Source of the DNA: Candidatus Aalborgicola danicus | Lineage (GTDB): Bacteria; Pseudomonadota; Gammaproteobacteria; Burkholderiales; Burkholderiaceae_C | Length of the DNA: 64,000 bases | Direction of reading: 5' to 3' | Assembly: GCA_016703945.1 (NCBI GenBank) | Contig: JADJBC010000012.1 | Coordinates: forward strand, 141,851 to 205,850 | Shown here: piece by piece, positions 45,257 through 54,298 of the stretch | Layout of the letters: every line of letters begins with the position of its first letter | Numbering within the stretch: the first letter of the stretch is position 1 | Program-made: the position numbers and the translations under genes | The notes under the pieces: generated by a model | Databases searched by the model: none | What the model saw: the letters and a program-made list of their open reading frames with translations, nothing else | Told to the model about the DNA's origin: nothing

Positions 45257-46252
45257 ATGTCAACCGGTCCGAACCCCACTGTCCCCCACCCGGCTTTGCC
45301 TGCGCAGGTGATGGATATGTTGACCGAGTATGGCGTGACCCGTGACATCGAGGCTCGGACTGTTCTTTTTCGGCAGGGCGAGGTTGCCGACTCGATGTTC
45401 ATGGTCGTGCATGGCGAGGTCGAGGTCTATTTCGAGGAAGGTAAGGCGGCCAAGACTCTCGGGCCGGGCATGATCGTGGGTGAGATCGCGCTTTTGACCG
45501 CGACCGGCCGACGCACGGCAACAGCTGTCACCGCTGGACCTTGCCGCTTGAAGATCGTCGACCGCGCGACCTTCGAAGACCTCATCCGCAGGGAGCCAAC
45601 GCTGATGTGCAGGGCACTGCAACAGGCCTGCTCCTACCTCGTAGACTCTGAGCAGCTCCTCATCTCCGATCTCCGGGAGCGCAATAGTCAGCTCGAGACG
45701 ACGCTAGACTACCTGCGTCGTACGCGCGAGGAGCTTGATACGATCGGGGTGATGGCACAGACGGATGAGCTCACCGGTCTCTATAACCGGCGCTGTCTTA
45801 GCGACCAGCTTCCGAAGTACATTGCGCGGGCCGGCGGCGATGGCTTGGCCGTCCTGGTCATTGACCTCGACAAGTTCAAGCCTATCAACGATACCTACGG
45901 CCACGCGGCTGGAGATTTAGTGCTCCGGCAAGTGGCGGAGGTGATCCGGGAGACGGTCCGCTCGACCGATCTGCCCTGTCGCACTGGTGGCGACGAGTTC
46001 GCCGCAGTACTCGCACCGGCTACCGAGGCAGTGGCGCGTACGGTTGCGCTCCGACTGCGCAAGGCGATTGCCGAGCGCGAGATCCACTCGTTGGGTGTCT
46101 TGCTGAAGGTGGGCGCCACGGTGGGCGGAACGATGTGGCGGGAAGAAGACGACGTAGCCTCGATCGTCGCCCGCGCCGATGAGTACCTTTACGCCGCCAA
46201 GGTGGCAGGCCGAAACCGCGTAGGCTGGCAGGGCGATATTCTCGAAGACTGA
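45257..46252 (+). CDS. Cyclic nucleotide-binding domain - GGDEF diguanylate cyclase
   Basis: From ATG 45257 (MSTGPNPTV) the protein has 331 residues. Residues about 20-130 are a CRP-like cyclic nucleotide-binding domain (VLFRQGEVADSMFMVVHGEVEVY, VGEIALLTATGRRTATA as phosphate-binding cassette). A helical linker (DLRERNSQLETTLDYLRRTREEL) leads to a GGDEF domain (about 165-325) with DELTGLYNRRCL, DLDKFKPINDTYGH and an intact GGDEF active site. An RxxD inhibitory site (RSTD) sits five residues upstream. It probably makes c-di-GMP under control of a bound ligand and is product-inhibited. No membrane segment. The neighbours give no clue to its pathway. Confidence 0.88.
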   Translation: MSTGPNPTVPHPALPAQVMDMLTEYGVTRDIEARTVLFRQGEVADSMFMVVHGEVEVYFEEGKAAKTLGPGMIVGEIALLTATGRRTATAVTAGPCRLKIVDRATFEDLIRREPTLMCRALQQACSYLVDSEQLLISDLRERNSQLETTLDYLRRTREELDTIGVMAQTDELTGLYNRRCLSDQLPKYIARAGGDGLAVLVIDLDKFKPINDTYGHAAGDLVLRQVAEVIRETVRSTDLPCRTGGDEFAAVLAPATEAVARTVALRLRKAIAEREIHSLGVLLKVGATVGGTMWREEDDVASIVARADEYLYAAKVAGRNRVGWQGDILED

Positions 46253-46590
46253 GGTGTGGCGCGTAAAACCGGGTGTCCTTAAGTTTCACTGCTATTGGAG
46301 CCACGTCGGCTCGGGAGACCGACAGCTTACGGCGATAACGAAAGTCGCCCCTCCCAAATCCGTGGCCTATCCTTTGGTCCCGGTGTACAGCCGGTATGAG
46401 TCATTTTGAGGCTGTCACTTTGCTCGGAAGTTGAAGGTAAAAATGGATGTCGGCAATCGAGAACATCCTAAGCCGGCAGCGGGGCGTAAGCGGACTTCAA
46501 AGCGCGTGGTCCAACGGACTATAGTTCTAGATAACTTACTCCTTCACACATCCGTCACTTGACTTGTACTTAGTCCAACCGGATTTCTAT
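46253..46590. other. 338-bp intergenic stretch
   Basis: No supported gene was found. The right half is AT-rich and may contain the promoter of the small membrane protein gene at 46591. Confidence 0.4.
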
Positions 46591-46824
46591 ATGCGTATTC
46601 TCGTTCGAGCTCTTTTCATCGTCGTGCCATGGATATTGTTCATATTAGCTATTGGAGCCATATTTGAACCGCGGAACGCAAACGAATGGGTATTTGCAGG
46701 GCACTGGCTCCTCGTACCCTTTGTTCCGATCTATCTAGTGGTTGTTCTCATCGGTTTTTACAGGACAAGGCCCCCTATCGAATCGTCATTTATGAAAAAG
46801 CTCAAAGAGAAGCGAGGACCATAG
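46591..46824 (+). CDS. Small two-segment membrane protein
   Basis: From ATG 46591 the protein has 77 residues (a start 27 bases upstream adds nine). Two membrane segments are clear: ALFIVVPWILFILAIGAIF and WLLVPFVPIYLVVVLIGFY, joined by a short polar loop and followed by a basic tail (MKKLKEKRGP). No family recognised. AT-rich codons differ from the GC-rich neighbours, which suggests acquisition. Confidence 0.5.
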   Translation: MRILVRALFIVVPWILFILAIGAIFEPRNANEWVFAGHWLLVPFVPIYLVVVLIGFYRTRPPIESSFMKKLKEKRGP

Positions 46825-47252
46825 GTGGGGAACCAATTGGTATCCCGTACAACTCACGGACGTGACTCGCTTTAATAGAAAAAAAGGTCGATGCAACTCC
46901 AAATTTGACGACTGCTGTAGGGAAGCCCGAACGACAGCAAAGCGTCTTTTGCTGAAGCTGGCTTCACTACACCCCAGGCGGGTGGCGTGGCTTGCGGGCG
47001 CAGGCCGCACTTGCGGTTGCCATAAGAGCAGGCATGCCGAGCAAGAGTTGACGCGACAGAGCAAGCTGGCCAACCCGTCCGCCCGCGACGCGAGCCGGAG
47101 AACGTGAGCGACGTCGCCCGCCGTGCGCGCGCAGCAGACTCTCCCGCGGGCGACCGCTCTAAGCCAAATCGTCCGCTAGCCCTCGTGAAATATGCTCAAG
47201 TCGCTACTGATTCAATAGCAATTCACAAACCACTTCGCCGCCGCCAACCCCA
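46825..47252. other. 428-bp intergenic stretch with one dispersed repeat
   Basis: It contains the repeat copy at 47175-47220. Otherwise no supported gene was seen. Confidence 0.4.
47175..47220 (+). repeat. Dispersed ~45-bp repeat, copy 4
   Basis: It begins GCTAGCCCTCGTGAAATATG, continues CTCAAGTCGCTACTG and ends TCAATAGCA. It lies downstream of slyD, which is read from the other strand. Confidence 0.65.
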
Positions 47253-47729
47253 TCAATGGTGGTGCCCATGCTCCCCATGGACATGCTTGTGCGCAATCTC
47301 TTCCGCCGACGCGGCACGCACGTCCACCACCTTGATGCCAACTTTCAGCGTCTGGCCTGCAAGAGGGTGGTTGCCGTCCAGGTGCACGGTGTCGCCCTTG
47401 ATCTTTACAACGGTAAAGACATGCTCCTCGCCGTCTTCCCCACGGCCCTCCAGATGGCCGCCGACCTTGACGCCAGCGGGGAAGTCTTTCTTGGCAATGG
47501 TGGTGATCAGGGCCGGGTTGTGCTGGCCGAAGGAGTCTTCGGGCGCCAGCGTCAATGTGACTTGATAACCGGCTTCCTGGCCTTGCAGGGCTTCTTCGAC
47601 CTTGGGAAAAATGTTGTCGTAGCCACCGTGCAGGTAGACCATGGGCTCGGTGCCCTTGTCGATGACCTTGCCAGCGGCGTCGGTTACAGAGAAGCGCAGG
47701 GTGACGGCGGTGTCTTTGTCGATTTTCAT
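47253..47729 (-). CDS. slyD: FKBP-type peptidyl-prolyl isomerase SlyD
   Basis: The 158-residue protein has a split FKBP domain with an inserted chaperone flap: LRFSVTDAAGKVIDKGTEPMVYLHGG, LAPEDSFGQHNPALI, and the FKBP return HPLAGQTLKVGIKVVDVR. It ends with a short His-rich metal-binding tail (HKHVHGEHGHHH), as in SlyD proteins that deliver nickel and fold clients. The tail is shorter than in E. coli. Confidence 0.93.
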   Translation of the reverse strand: MKIDKDTAVTLRFSVTDAAGKVIDKGTEPMVYLHGGYDNIFPKVEEALQGQEAGYQVTLTLAPEDSFGQHNPALITTIAKKDFPAGVKVGGHLEGRGEDGEEHVFTVVKIKGDTVHLDGNHPLAGQTLKVGIKVVDVRAASAEEIAHKHVHGEHGHHH

Positions 47730-47784
47730 GGGATGACGGGATGAAAAGTGTGAATCGGTATCGGAGGACTATTCTCGCCGCAGT

Positions 47785-49273
47785 TCAGTCCCTATGGGGC
47801 GCGATAGATTCGGCGTAATCGTACAGAGCGCCCAAAATGGCCTCACCACGCTCGTCGGCGGACTCGGACAACTGATCAATCTCGTCAAACAACTGCCCCA
47901 CCGTGCGGGCGCCACCCGCACCGTCAAACAGGCGCTCTGCGCGGTGCGCCTCCCAGCGCGCAGCCTCGTCGTCGGTCAGGCCATCGGGGAAGTTGCGCGC
48001 GCGGTAGCGGAACAGCAGCTCCGGCAGGCGCGCGTCTTCAAACGCCGGGTGTGCGCTGGTCAGTTGCGCGGACGTCATGGCACGGAGGTCGTTCAAACTG
48101 CGGCGGTCGCTGTTGCTGACAAAGCCGCCATACAGGTCTTCGTCGGCGTCCAATGGCGCCAATGCGGGCCGCTCGAAAACCTCAGGCCAGATACCACTCA
48201 TGTCGGGTAAGTCACGCGCCCATTCGGCATGCTGCAATTGCGCCTCTACATCGATGCCCCAGCGCTGGGCCATGGCCGGTGACAGCACTTTCAGATTGGC
48301 CATCACCATCGGCGATTTGTTCAGGTGGATGGACTTGACGGGCAGCCGCTGCACGCCTTCGGGCAGATCGTCGTTCTTGCTGAAAAGGCGCAGGCGCATG
48401 TCGGCGGCGTTGAGCGACGCCAGCTCGCGCGGATCAAACGCCAAGTCCCAGGCGATCAGCTCGTTCTTGTTCTTGGGGTGCATGGCCAGCGGCCACATCA
48501 GGGCCAGGCAGCCGCGCGTGGCAGGGAACATGCCCGACACATGCCAAAACGGCCGCGCCGTGCGAACCGTCGTGGGCAGGCCCAGTTCATCGGCCACCCT
48601 GTCCTTCTTGTGCAGGCCCAGGCAAAAGTCAAACAGGCGCGGCTGGGCCGTCTTGATCAGCCGGGCCAGCGCAATGGTGGCGCGCACGTCACTCAAGGCA
48701 TCGTGCGCGGCCTCGTGCACCAGACCGTTCGCGGCGGTCAGGTCGGTCAGCTTGAAGCTGGCGCCGCCCTCGGCCTTGGTAGGCCACTGGATGCCCCTCG
48801 GGCCGCAGGGCATAGGCGGTGCGCACCACGTCCAGCAGGTCCCAGCGGCCGCACTGGTTCTGCCACTCACGGGCATAGGGGTCAATCAGATTGCGCCAAA
48901 ACAGAAAGCGCGTGACCTCGTCGTCAAATCGAATCGTGTTGTAGCCCACACCTATGGTGCCCGGCAGGCTGAACGCCTGCTCGATGGTCGCGGCAAACTG
49001 GTGCTCGGGCACGCCCTGCTCCAGGCACTGCTGGGGCGTGATGCCGGTGATCAGGCACGACTGCGGGTCGGGCAAAAAGTCCGGCGCGGGCTGGCAGAAC
49101 AGCATGATGGGCGCACCCAGCTCGTTCAGGTCGGCATCGGTGCGGATGGCGGCAAACTGCGCGGGCCGGTCGCGCCGGGGCACGGCGCCAAAGGTTTCGT
49201 AGTCGTGCCAGAGAAAAGTGTGAATGGCCGGGGCCGCATGGTCTGCGTTCGGCAAAGGCGGGTTTGGTGTCAT
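47785..49273 (-). pseudogene. sbcB: Exodeoxyribonuclease I, frameshifted
   Basis: Two frames join near 48800 (a C/G-rich run) to give about 495 residues. The first has the DEDDh exonuclease start FLWHDYETFGAVPRRDRPAQFA (DxE) and GVGYNTIRFDDEVTRFLFWRN. The second has EAAHDALSDVRATIALARL (exonuclease motif III), DLAFDPRELASLNAADMRLR and the C-terminal exonuclease I domain. It degrades single-stranded DNA 3' to 5' in mismatch repair and recombination. Apart from the single frame change the sequence is complete, so an indel error is plausible. Confidence 0.88.
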
Positions 49274-49354
49274 GGAGGTGCAACACTACACTATTGCCAA
49301 CAACACTGCGCCGAGCTTTTTGTCACAGCGCTTTAGAACACGCACCCCAACCCT

Positions 49355-49787
49355 ATGCAAGAACTGGCCCCCGAAGTCCTGCAGCGCCTGCTGAGTGCAT
49401 CGCTGGCTGCGCGCGCGCATGCCCACGCCCTACTCCCACTACGCAGTTGGCGCCGCCGTGCTGGACGAACACGGTGCCATCCACGCCGGCTGCAACGTTG
49501 AAAACGCCGCCTACCCCCAAGGCTGGTGCGCCGAGGCCACGGCCCTGGGCGCCATGCTGATGGCCGGCGGCAAACGCGCCAAGGCCGTGCTGGTCAGCGG
49601 CCCGGGCCCCGACCTCATCACCCCCTGCGGCGGCTGCCGCCAGAAGCTGCGCGAGTTTGGTGACGACGATCTGCTGGTGATAGCCGCCGACCCGAGCGGG
49701 GTGAAGCAGACCTGGACCCTGGTCGAGCTGCTCCCCGCCAGTTTCGGTCCAGGTCATCTGACCCACAACCACACAAGACTGACCTGA
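49355..49787 (+). pseudogene. cdd: Cytidine deaminase, frameshifted near the N-terminus
   Basis: An N-terminal frame from ATG 49355 (MQELAPEVLQRLLSASLAARA) shifts near 49410-49430 into MPTPYSHYAVGAAVLDEHG. The zinc site is intact: GCNVENAAYPQGWCAEATALGAML and CGGCRQKLREF supply three Cys and the catalytic Glu. It deaminates cytidine and deoxycytidine to feed punA, deoC and deoA downstream. A GTG at 49395 could restart translation of the enzyme core but would lose the first helix. The stop is one base before the punA start. Confidence 0.85.
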
Positions 49788-49788
49788 T

Positions 49789-50719
49789 ATGCCACAACAC
49801 CAAGGAGCCTGGGCGGCAGAGCGTTTTGCGCAGGTCAAGGAGGAGCCCGCAAAGCGGGCGGGGGACACGGAGCAAAACGCTCAGGCGCCAAGGCTCCTAG
49901 CGATAACAGACACCGTTCGCAAACTGCAAGACACATTCGGCCCCGCCCCCGAAGTCGCAGTCATTCTGGGCTCCGGCTGGGCCAGCGCCGCTACACAGGT
50001 GCAAGATGCCCAGCGCATCGATTACGCCGAGCTGCCCGCCTTCCCAGCCACCAGCGTAGAAGGCCACGTCAGCGCGCTCACCGGTAGGCCGCATCGGCAA
50101 CCAACGGGTGGCCATGCTGGGCGGCCGCAAACACACCTACGAGACCGGCGACTGCTCCGGCATGGCCGGTGCGCTGCGCAGCCTCAAAGCCTGGGGCGTC
50201 AAGCTGCTGCTGCAAACCAATGCGGCAGGCAGCCTGCGCGCCCACATGCCGCCGGGCAGCCTGATGCTGATCACCGACCACATCAACGCCCCGCAGCGCT
50301 CGCCGCTGGTGGGCGAGAGCGGCAACGCGCGCTTTGTCGACATGGGCGCCGCCTACGACCCCGAGCTGCTGGCCCACACCCGCCAACTGGCGCAGGCCCA
50401 AGCGGTGGCGCTGCACGAGGGCACCTACCTGTGGGCGCTGGGCCCGCAGTTTGAAACCCCGGCCGAGATCCGTATGTTTGCCGCCTGGGGCGCCGACGCC
50501 GTGGGCATGAGCACCGTGCCCGAGACCATTCTGGCCCGCCACGCCGGGCTGCGCGTGCTGGGCTTGTCGCTCATGACCAATATGGGCGCCGGACTGGGCG
50601 ACGAATCGCTGACCCACGCCGCCACCCTGCAGCAGGCCCAGGCCTCGGGCAGCTACGCCGCGCAATTCCTGGCCGACCTGATCAGCAGCCTGGCCGATGT
50701 GCCCTCGCTGCACACCTGA
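49789..50719 (+). pseudogene. punA: Purine nucleoside phosphorylase, frameshifted, with N-terminal extension
   Basis: Two frames join near 50082-50090. Conserved parts are VAVILGSGWAS, then LGGRKHTYETGDCSGMAGALR, LLLQTNAAGSL, FVDMGAAYD, LWALGPQFETPAEIRMF and GMSTVPETILARHAGL, the trimeric PNP family. It releases bases from purine nucleosides as (deoxy)ribose 1-phosphate. The first ~36 codons (MPQHQGAWAAERFAQ...) coincide with a long hairpin repeat and have no counterpart in the family, whose N-terminus would be near ITDTVRKLQDTFG. One frame change breaks the gene. Confidence 0.85.
49801..49899. repeat. Long hairpin repeat at the 5' end of punA
   Basis: Nested perfect arms are GAGCGTTTTGC (49819-49829) with GCAAAACGCTC (49872-49882), a central GCCCGC/GCGGGC (49845-49859), and outer imperfect arms CAAGGAGCCTGGGCG with CGCCAAGGCTCCT. 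The structure looks like a mobile REP-like hairpin that landed within the translated leader. Confidence 0.65.
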
Positions 50720-50724
50720 TTACT

Positions 50725-50766
50725 ATGCTTTTGATAGCTACTAGTGCTTATTCTACGAGGACTAGT
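50725..50766 (-). repeat. Dispersed ~45-bp repeat, copy 5 (opposite orientation)
   Basis: On the minus strand it begins ACTAGTCCTCGTAGAATAAG, continues CACTAGTAGCTATC and ends AAAAGCATAG. It starts six bases after the punA stop. Confidence 0.65.
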
Positions 50767-50788
50767 GCCACTTTTTACCAATACCTCC

Positions 50789-51559
50789 ATGCCAAACACC
50801 CTGCCCCTGCCCGAAGTCGCCCGCCTGGCCCTGCAATGCCTGGACCTCACTAGCCTGAACGACACCGACACGCCCGCCGACATTGCCGCCCTGTGCCAGC
50901 GCGCCCAGACGCGCTTTGGCCCGGTCGCTGCCGTGTGCGTGTGGCCGCGCTTTGTGGCCCAGGCGCGCAGCCTTTTGCCAGCCTCCATTCACGTGGCGGC
51001 GGTGGCCAACTTTCCGGCTGGTGCGCTGGATGTGGCGCTGGCCTTGGCAGACGTGAAGGCCATCAAGGACGCCGGTGGCGATGAGGTCGACGTGGTGTTG
51101 CCCTACCGCGCGTTGATGAACGGCCAAGACACAGAGTGCGCGGATTTTCTGCAGCAGGTAAGAGAGGCCAGCCACCCACTGACGCTCAAGGTCATCATCG
51201 AAAGTGGCGTGCTGGCCACCCCCGAGCTGATCGCCCAGGCCACGCGCCTGGCCCTGGCGGCCGGGGCCGATTTCGTCAAGACCAGCACTGGCAAGACCCC
51301 GGTGTCGGCCACGCCCGAGGCCGCCACCGTGATGCTGCGCGAAATTGCCACCAGCGGCTCGACCACCGCAGGCTTCAAGGCATCGGGCGGCATACGCTCG
51401 GTGCCGGACGCCAAGGTCTATCTGGACATGGCCGCCGCCACGCTGGGAGCCGACGCGTTGACCGCCAGGCGCTTTCGCTTTGGCGCCAGCGGCCTGCTCA
51501 ATGACATCGAGGCCGTGCTGGCGGGTCAGGCCTCGGCGCCCTCCACCAGCGCCTACTGA
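50789..51559 (+). CDS. deoC: Deoxyribose-phosphate aldolase
   Basis: From ATG 50789 (MPNTLPLPEVARLALQCLD) the protein has 256 residues. The class I aldolase Schiff-base Lys is in ADFVKTSTGK. Other conserved parts are LDLTSLNDTDTP, VAAVANFPAGA, DEVDVVLPYRALM, LKVIIESGVL and GFKASGGIRS. It splits deoxyribose 5-phosphate into acetaldehyde and glyceraldehyde 3-phosphate, the last step of deoxynucleoside catabolism. It is the only intact enzyme gene in this operon. A longer upstream start would run through the dispersed repeat. Confidence 0.95.
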   Translation: MPNTLPLPEVARLALQCLDLTSLNDTDTPADIAALCQRAQTRFGPVAAVCVWPRFVAQARSLLPASIHVAAVANFPAGALDVALALADVKAIKDAGGDEVDVVLPYRALMNGQDTECADFLQQVREASHPLTLKVIIESGVLATPELIAQATRLALAAGADFVKTSTGKTPVSATPEAATVMLREIATSGSTTAGFKASGGIRSVPDAKVYLDMAAATLGADALTARRFRFGASGLLNDIEAVLAGQASAPSTSAY

Positions 51560-51577
51560 CGCGCGACGGCACACCAC

Positions 51578-52914
51578 ATGCTGGCGCAAGAAATCATCCG
51601 CACCAAACGCGACGGCCAGCGCCTGAGCGAGGCCCAGATCCAGCACTTTGTGCAAGGTCTGGTCGACGGCAGTTGGAGCGAAGGCCAGGTCGCCGCGCTG
51701 GGCATGGCCGTCTTCTGGCGCGGCATGGGCCGCGAGGAATGCGTGGCACTGACCCACGCCATGATGCATTCCGGGCGCGTCATGGCCTGGCCCGACATGC
51801 CCGGCCCGGTGCTGGACAAACACTCCAGCGGCGGCGTGGGCGACAAGATCAGCCTGATGCTGGCCCCGATGGTGGCCGCCTGCGGCGGCTTTGTGCCCAT
51901 GATCTCCGGGCGCGGCCTGGGCCACACCGGCGGCACGCTGGACAAGCTGGCCGCCATCCCCGGCTACAACGCCGTGCCCGATCCCGTGGTGTTTGACCGC
52001 GTGGTGCGCACGGTGGGCTGCGCCATCATCGGCCAGACCGAGGATCTGGCGCCCGCCGACAAGCGCTTTTATGCCACGCGCGACGTGACCGCCACCGTGG
52101 AGAGCGTGCCGCTGATCACCGCCAGCATCCTGTCCAAGAAACTGGCCGCCGGTTTGCAGGGCCTGGTGATGGACGTCAAATGCGGCAACGGCGCCTTTGC
52201 CGACTCGCGCGCCATGGCCGATGACCTGGCCCGCAGCATCGTCGCGGTGGCCAGCGGTACCGGCCTGAAGACCACCGCCCTGATCACCGACATGAACCAG
52301 GTGCTGGGCACCACCGTGGGCAATGCGCTGGAAGTGGCCGAGGCCATTGCCTACCTGACCGGCGACGGCGAGCGAGAACCCCGCCAGCACGCCATCACGC
52401 TGGCGCTGGGCGCCGAGATGCTGGTGCTGGGTGGCCTGGCGGCCAACACTGCGCAGGCCATAACCCAACTGCAAGCGGCGCTGGACAACGGTGCCGCGGC
52501 CGAACGCTTTGCCCGCATGGTCGCCGCCCTGGGCGGCGCTGCCGACCTGCTGGAGCGGCCCCATGCACCTACCTGGCCGCCGCGCCCGTGGTGGTGCCGG
52601 TACCCGCACCCCGCGCCGGTGTGCTCAGCGTCATGCACACGCGCGACATCGGCCTGGCCGTGGTGGAGCTGGGCGGCGGGCGGCACAAAGCCACCGACGC
52701 CATCGACCCCCGCGTCGGCCTGAGCCGGGTGTTGCCGCTAGGTGCGCGGGTGGCGGCCGGTGAACCGTTGGCCTTGGTGCATGCACCAGACCCCGCTAGC
52801 GCAGCACGTGCGGTAGCGCAGCTTCAGGTGGCTTACACGTTGTCGGACTGGGAAACGCCCTGGACCGAAACAGCTTGCATCCTGGGCACCGTGGGTAACC
52901 CGGACTTCGCATGA
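51578..52914 (+). pseudogene. deoA: Thymidine phosphorylase, frameshifted near the C-terminus
   Basis: The main frame encodes the alpha and alpha/beta domains: LSEAQIQHFVQGLVDGSW, LDKHSSGGVGDKISLML, FVPMISGRGLGHTGGTLDKL, DVKCGNGAFADSRAMADDLA and TDMNQVLG. Near 52565 the frame changes to YLAAAPVVVPVPAP, GLAVVELGGGRHKATDAIDP and a terminal VGNPDFA. It phosphorolyses thymidine and deoxyuridine. The stop overlaps the following MFS gene (ATGA). The broken C-terminal domain is needed for the fold. Confidence 0.9.
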
Positions 52915-54194
52915 ACACCAAAGCAACTGAAGCTGGGCGCCAGTACACCCACCCGCTGGTGTTCCTGCTATTGATCATTCCATTTGGTGCCGCCAGCGGA
53001 TTCCTGGGTGTGACTATTATTTATCTTCTGGGCAAAGCGGGTGTTGCACCTGTCACCATCGCCGTGCTGACGGGTTTGAGTTTTCTGCCGCACACCCTCA
53101 AGTTTCTCTACGCGCCCCTGGTGGATCTGACTCTGAAGCGCAAACAATGGTTTGTAATGTCCAGCATCACCGCTGCCTTGGGCATTGCGCTGCTCGGTTT
53201 GGTTCCCGCCACAGAGGCAGGCCTTCCCTGGCTGCGCATCTTGGTGGTGCTGGGAAATGTAGCCACGGCAACGCTAAGCATGTCGGTGGAAAACCTGATG
53301 GCGTATAACACCGCGCCGAGCGAATTGGGTCGCACCGCCGGCTGGTTCCAGGCAGGTAATCTGGGGGGCAGTGGACTGGGGGGCGGCCTGGCACTGGTCA
53401 TCGCCGAAAACACGTCCCTGACCTGGCTGCCAGGCGTTGTGCTTGCCGTGGTGTGCCTGTTGACCGGATTTGCAATTCGTTACACCAACGAGCCACAGCC
53501 CCACTTGCCAGAGGTCGCGAAAGACGGTCTGGCGGAGCCGCCTCCAAATCTTTTCAGATCCGTATGGCGCGCGATCCAACGCGTTTTGTTAGACATCTGG
53601 CTGGTTGCCCGATCGCGAATGGGCTACTTGGGATTGCTGATCTGCTTCTTGCCCATAGGCTCAGGCGCGGCGGGCAGCCTGTTTCCCTTGTTTGCCGCCG
53701 AATGGGGAGCCACTGCCAATGACGTGGCTGCCACCAGCGGCGCCCTTAGCGGCCTGCTGTCTGCATTCGGATGTATGGTCGGCGGCTATTTCTGCGACCG
53801 CATGGACCGCAAGACCGCCTATGCCCTGTTCGGCATCCTGATGTCGGCATGCGCCACGTTGATGGCATGGGCACCCCACACGTTGATGATGTACTACGTG
53901 TTTGTTTTGTCCTATGGGTTCATCAGCGGCCTGTGCTACGCGGCTTTTACTGCGGTGACACTGGAAGCCATAGGAACCGGTGCCGCGGCCACCAAGTACA
54001 GCATCTTCGCCTCGTTATCAAACACCCCGATTGCCTATATGGGCATCCTGAACAGCTACTTCTATGAAAAATCCGGAAGCAACGCCGGCCTGTACTCGGA
54101 TGCGGCGATGGGGGTTGCCGGGGTGGGATTTTTCCTGCTGGTGGCGTCAGTGTCCAGCAGCTTGCACAAACCAGGCACAAAGGTAAGGTCTTGA
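52911..54194 (+). CDS. MFS transporter (AmpG/PAT-like)
   Basis: The 427-residue integral membrane protein has about twelve segments in two bundles (FLLLIIPFGAASGFLGVTIIYLL at the start, VGFFLLVASV at the end) and a cytoplasmic loop near residue 205. FLYAPLVDLTLKRKQW and YFCDRMDRKTAYALFG are the usual MFS loop motifs. Overall it resembles the AmpG/acetyl-CoA transporter branch. Because its start overlaps the deoA stop, it may import a nucleoside or related compound for this operon; that is inference from position. Confidence 0.8.
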   Translation: MNTKATEAGRQYTHPLVFLLLIIPFGAASGFLGVTIIYLLGKAGVAPVTIAVLTGLSFLPHTLKFLYAPLVDLTLKRKQWFVMSSITAALGIALLGLVPATEAGLPWLRILVVLGNVATATLSMSVENLMAYNTAPSELGRTAGWFQAGNLGGSGLGGGLALVIAENTSLTWLPGVVLAVVCLLTGFAIRYTNEPQPHLPEVAKDGLAEPPPNLFRSVWRAIQRVLLDIWLVARSRMGYLGLLICFLPIGSGAAGSLFPLFAAEWGATANDVAATSGALSGLLSAFGCMVGGYFCDRMDRKTAYALFGILMSACATLMAWAPHTLMMYYVFVLSYGFISGLCYAAFTAVTLEAIGTGAAATKYSIFASLSNTPIAYMGILNSYFYEKSGSNAGLYSDAAMGVAGVGFFLLVASVSSSLHKPGTKVRS

Positions 54195-54244
54195 AAAGTA
54201 TCGCCCAGCCACTGTCCGCGGGAAAGATTTGACTTCAGCAGTAT

Positions 54245-54287
54245 TGTCAATTTGATAGCAACAAAACCATAGTCCACGAGGGCTGAG
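54245..54287 (-). repeat. Dispersed ~45-bp repeat, copy 6 (opposite orientation, diverged)
   Basis: On the minus strand it reads CTCAGCCCTCGTGGACTATG, then GTTTTGTTGCTATC and AAATTGAC. It is the most diverged copy and lies in the convergent gap between the MFS gene and relA. Confidence 0.5.
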
Positions 54288-54298
54288 CGCTGATTTCA

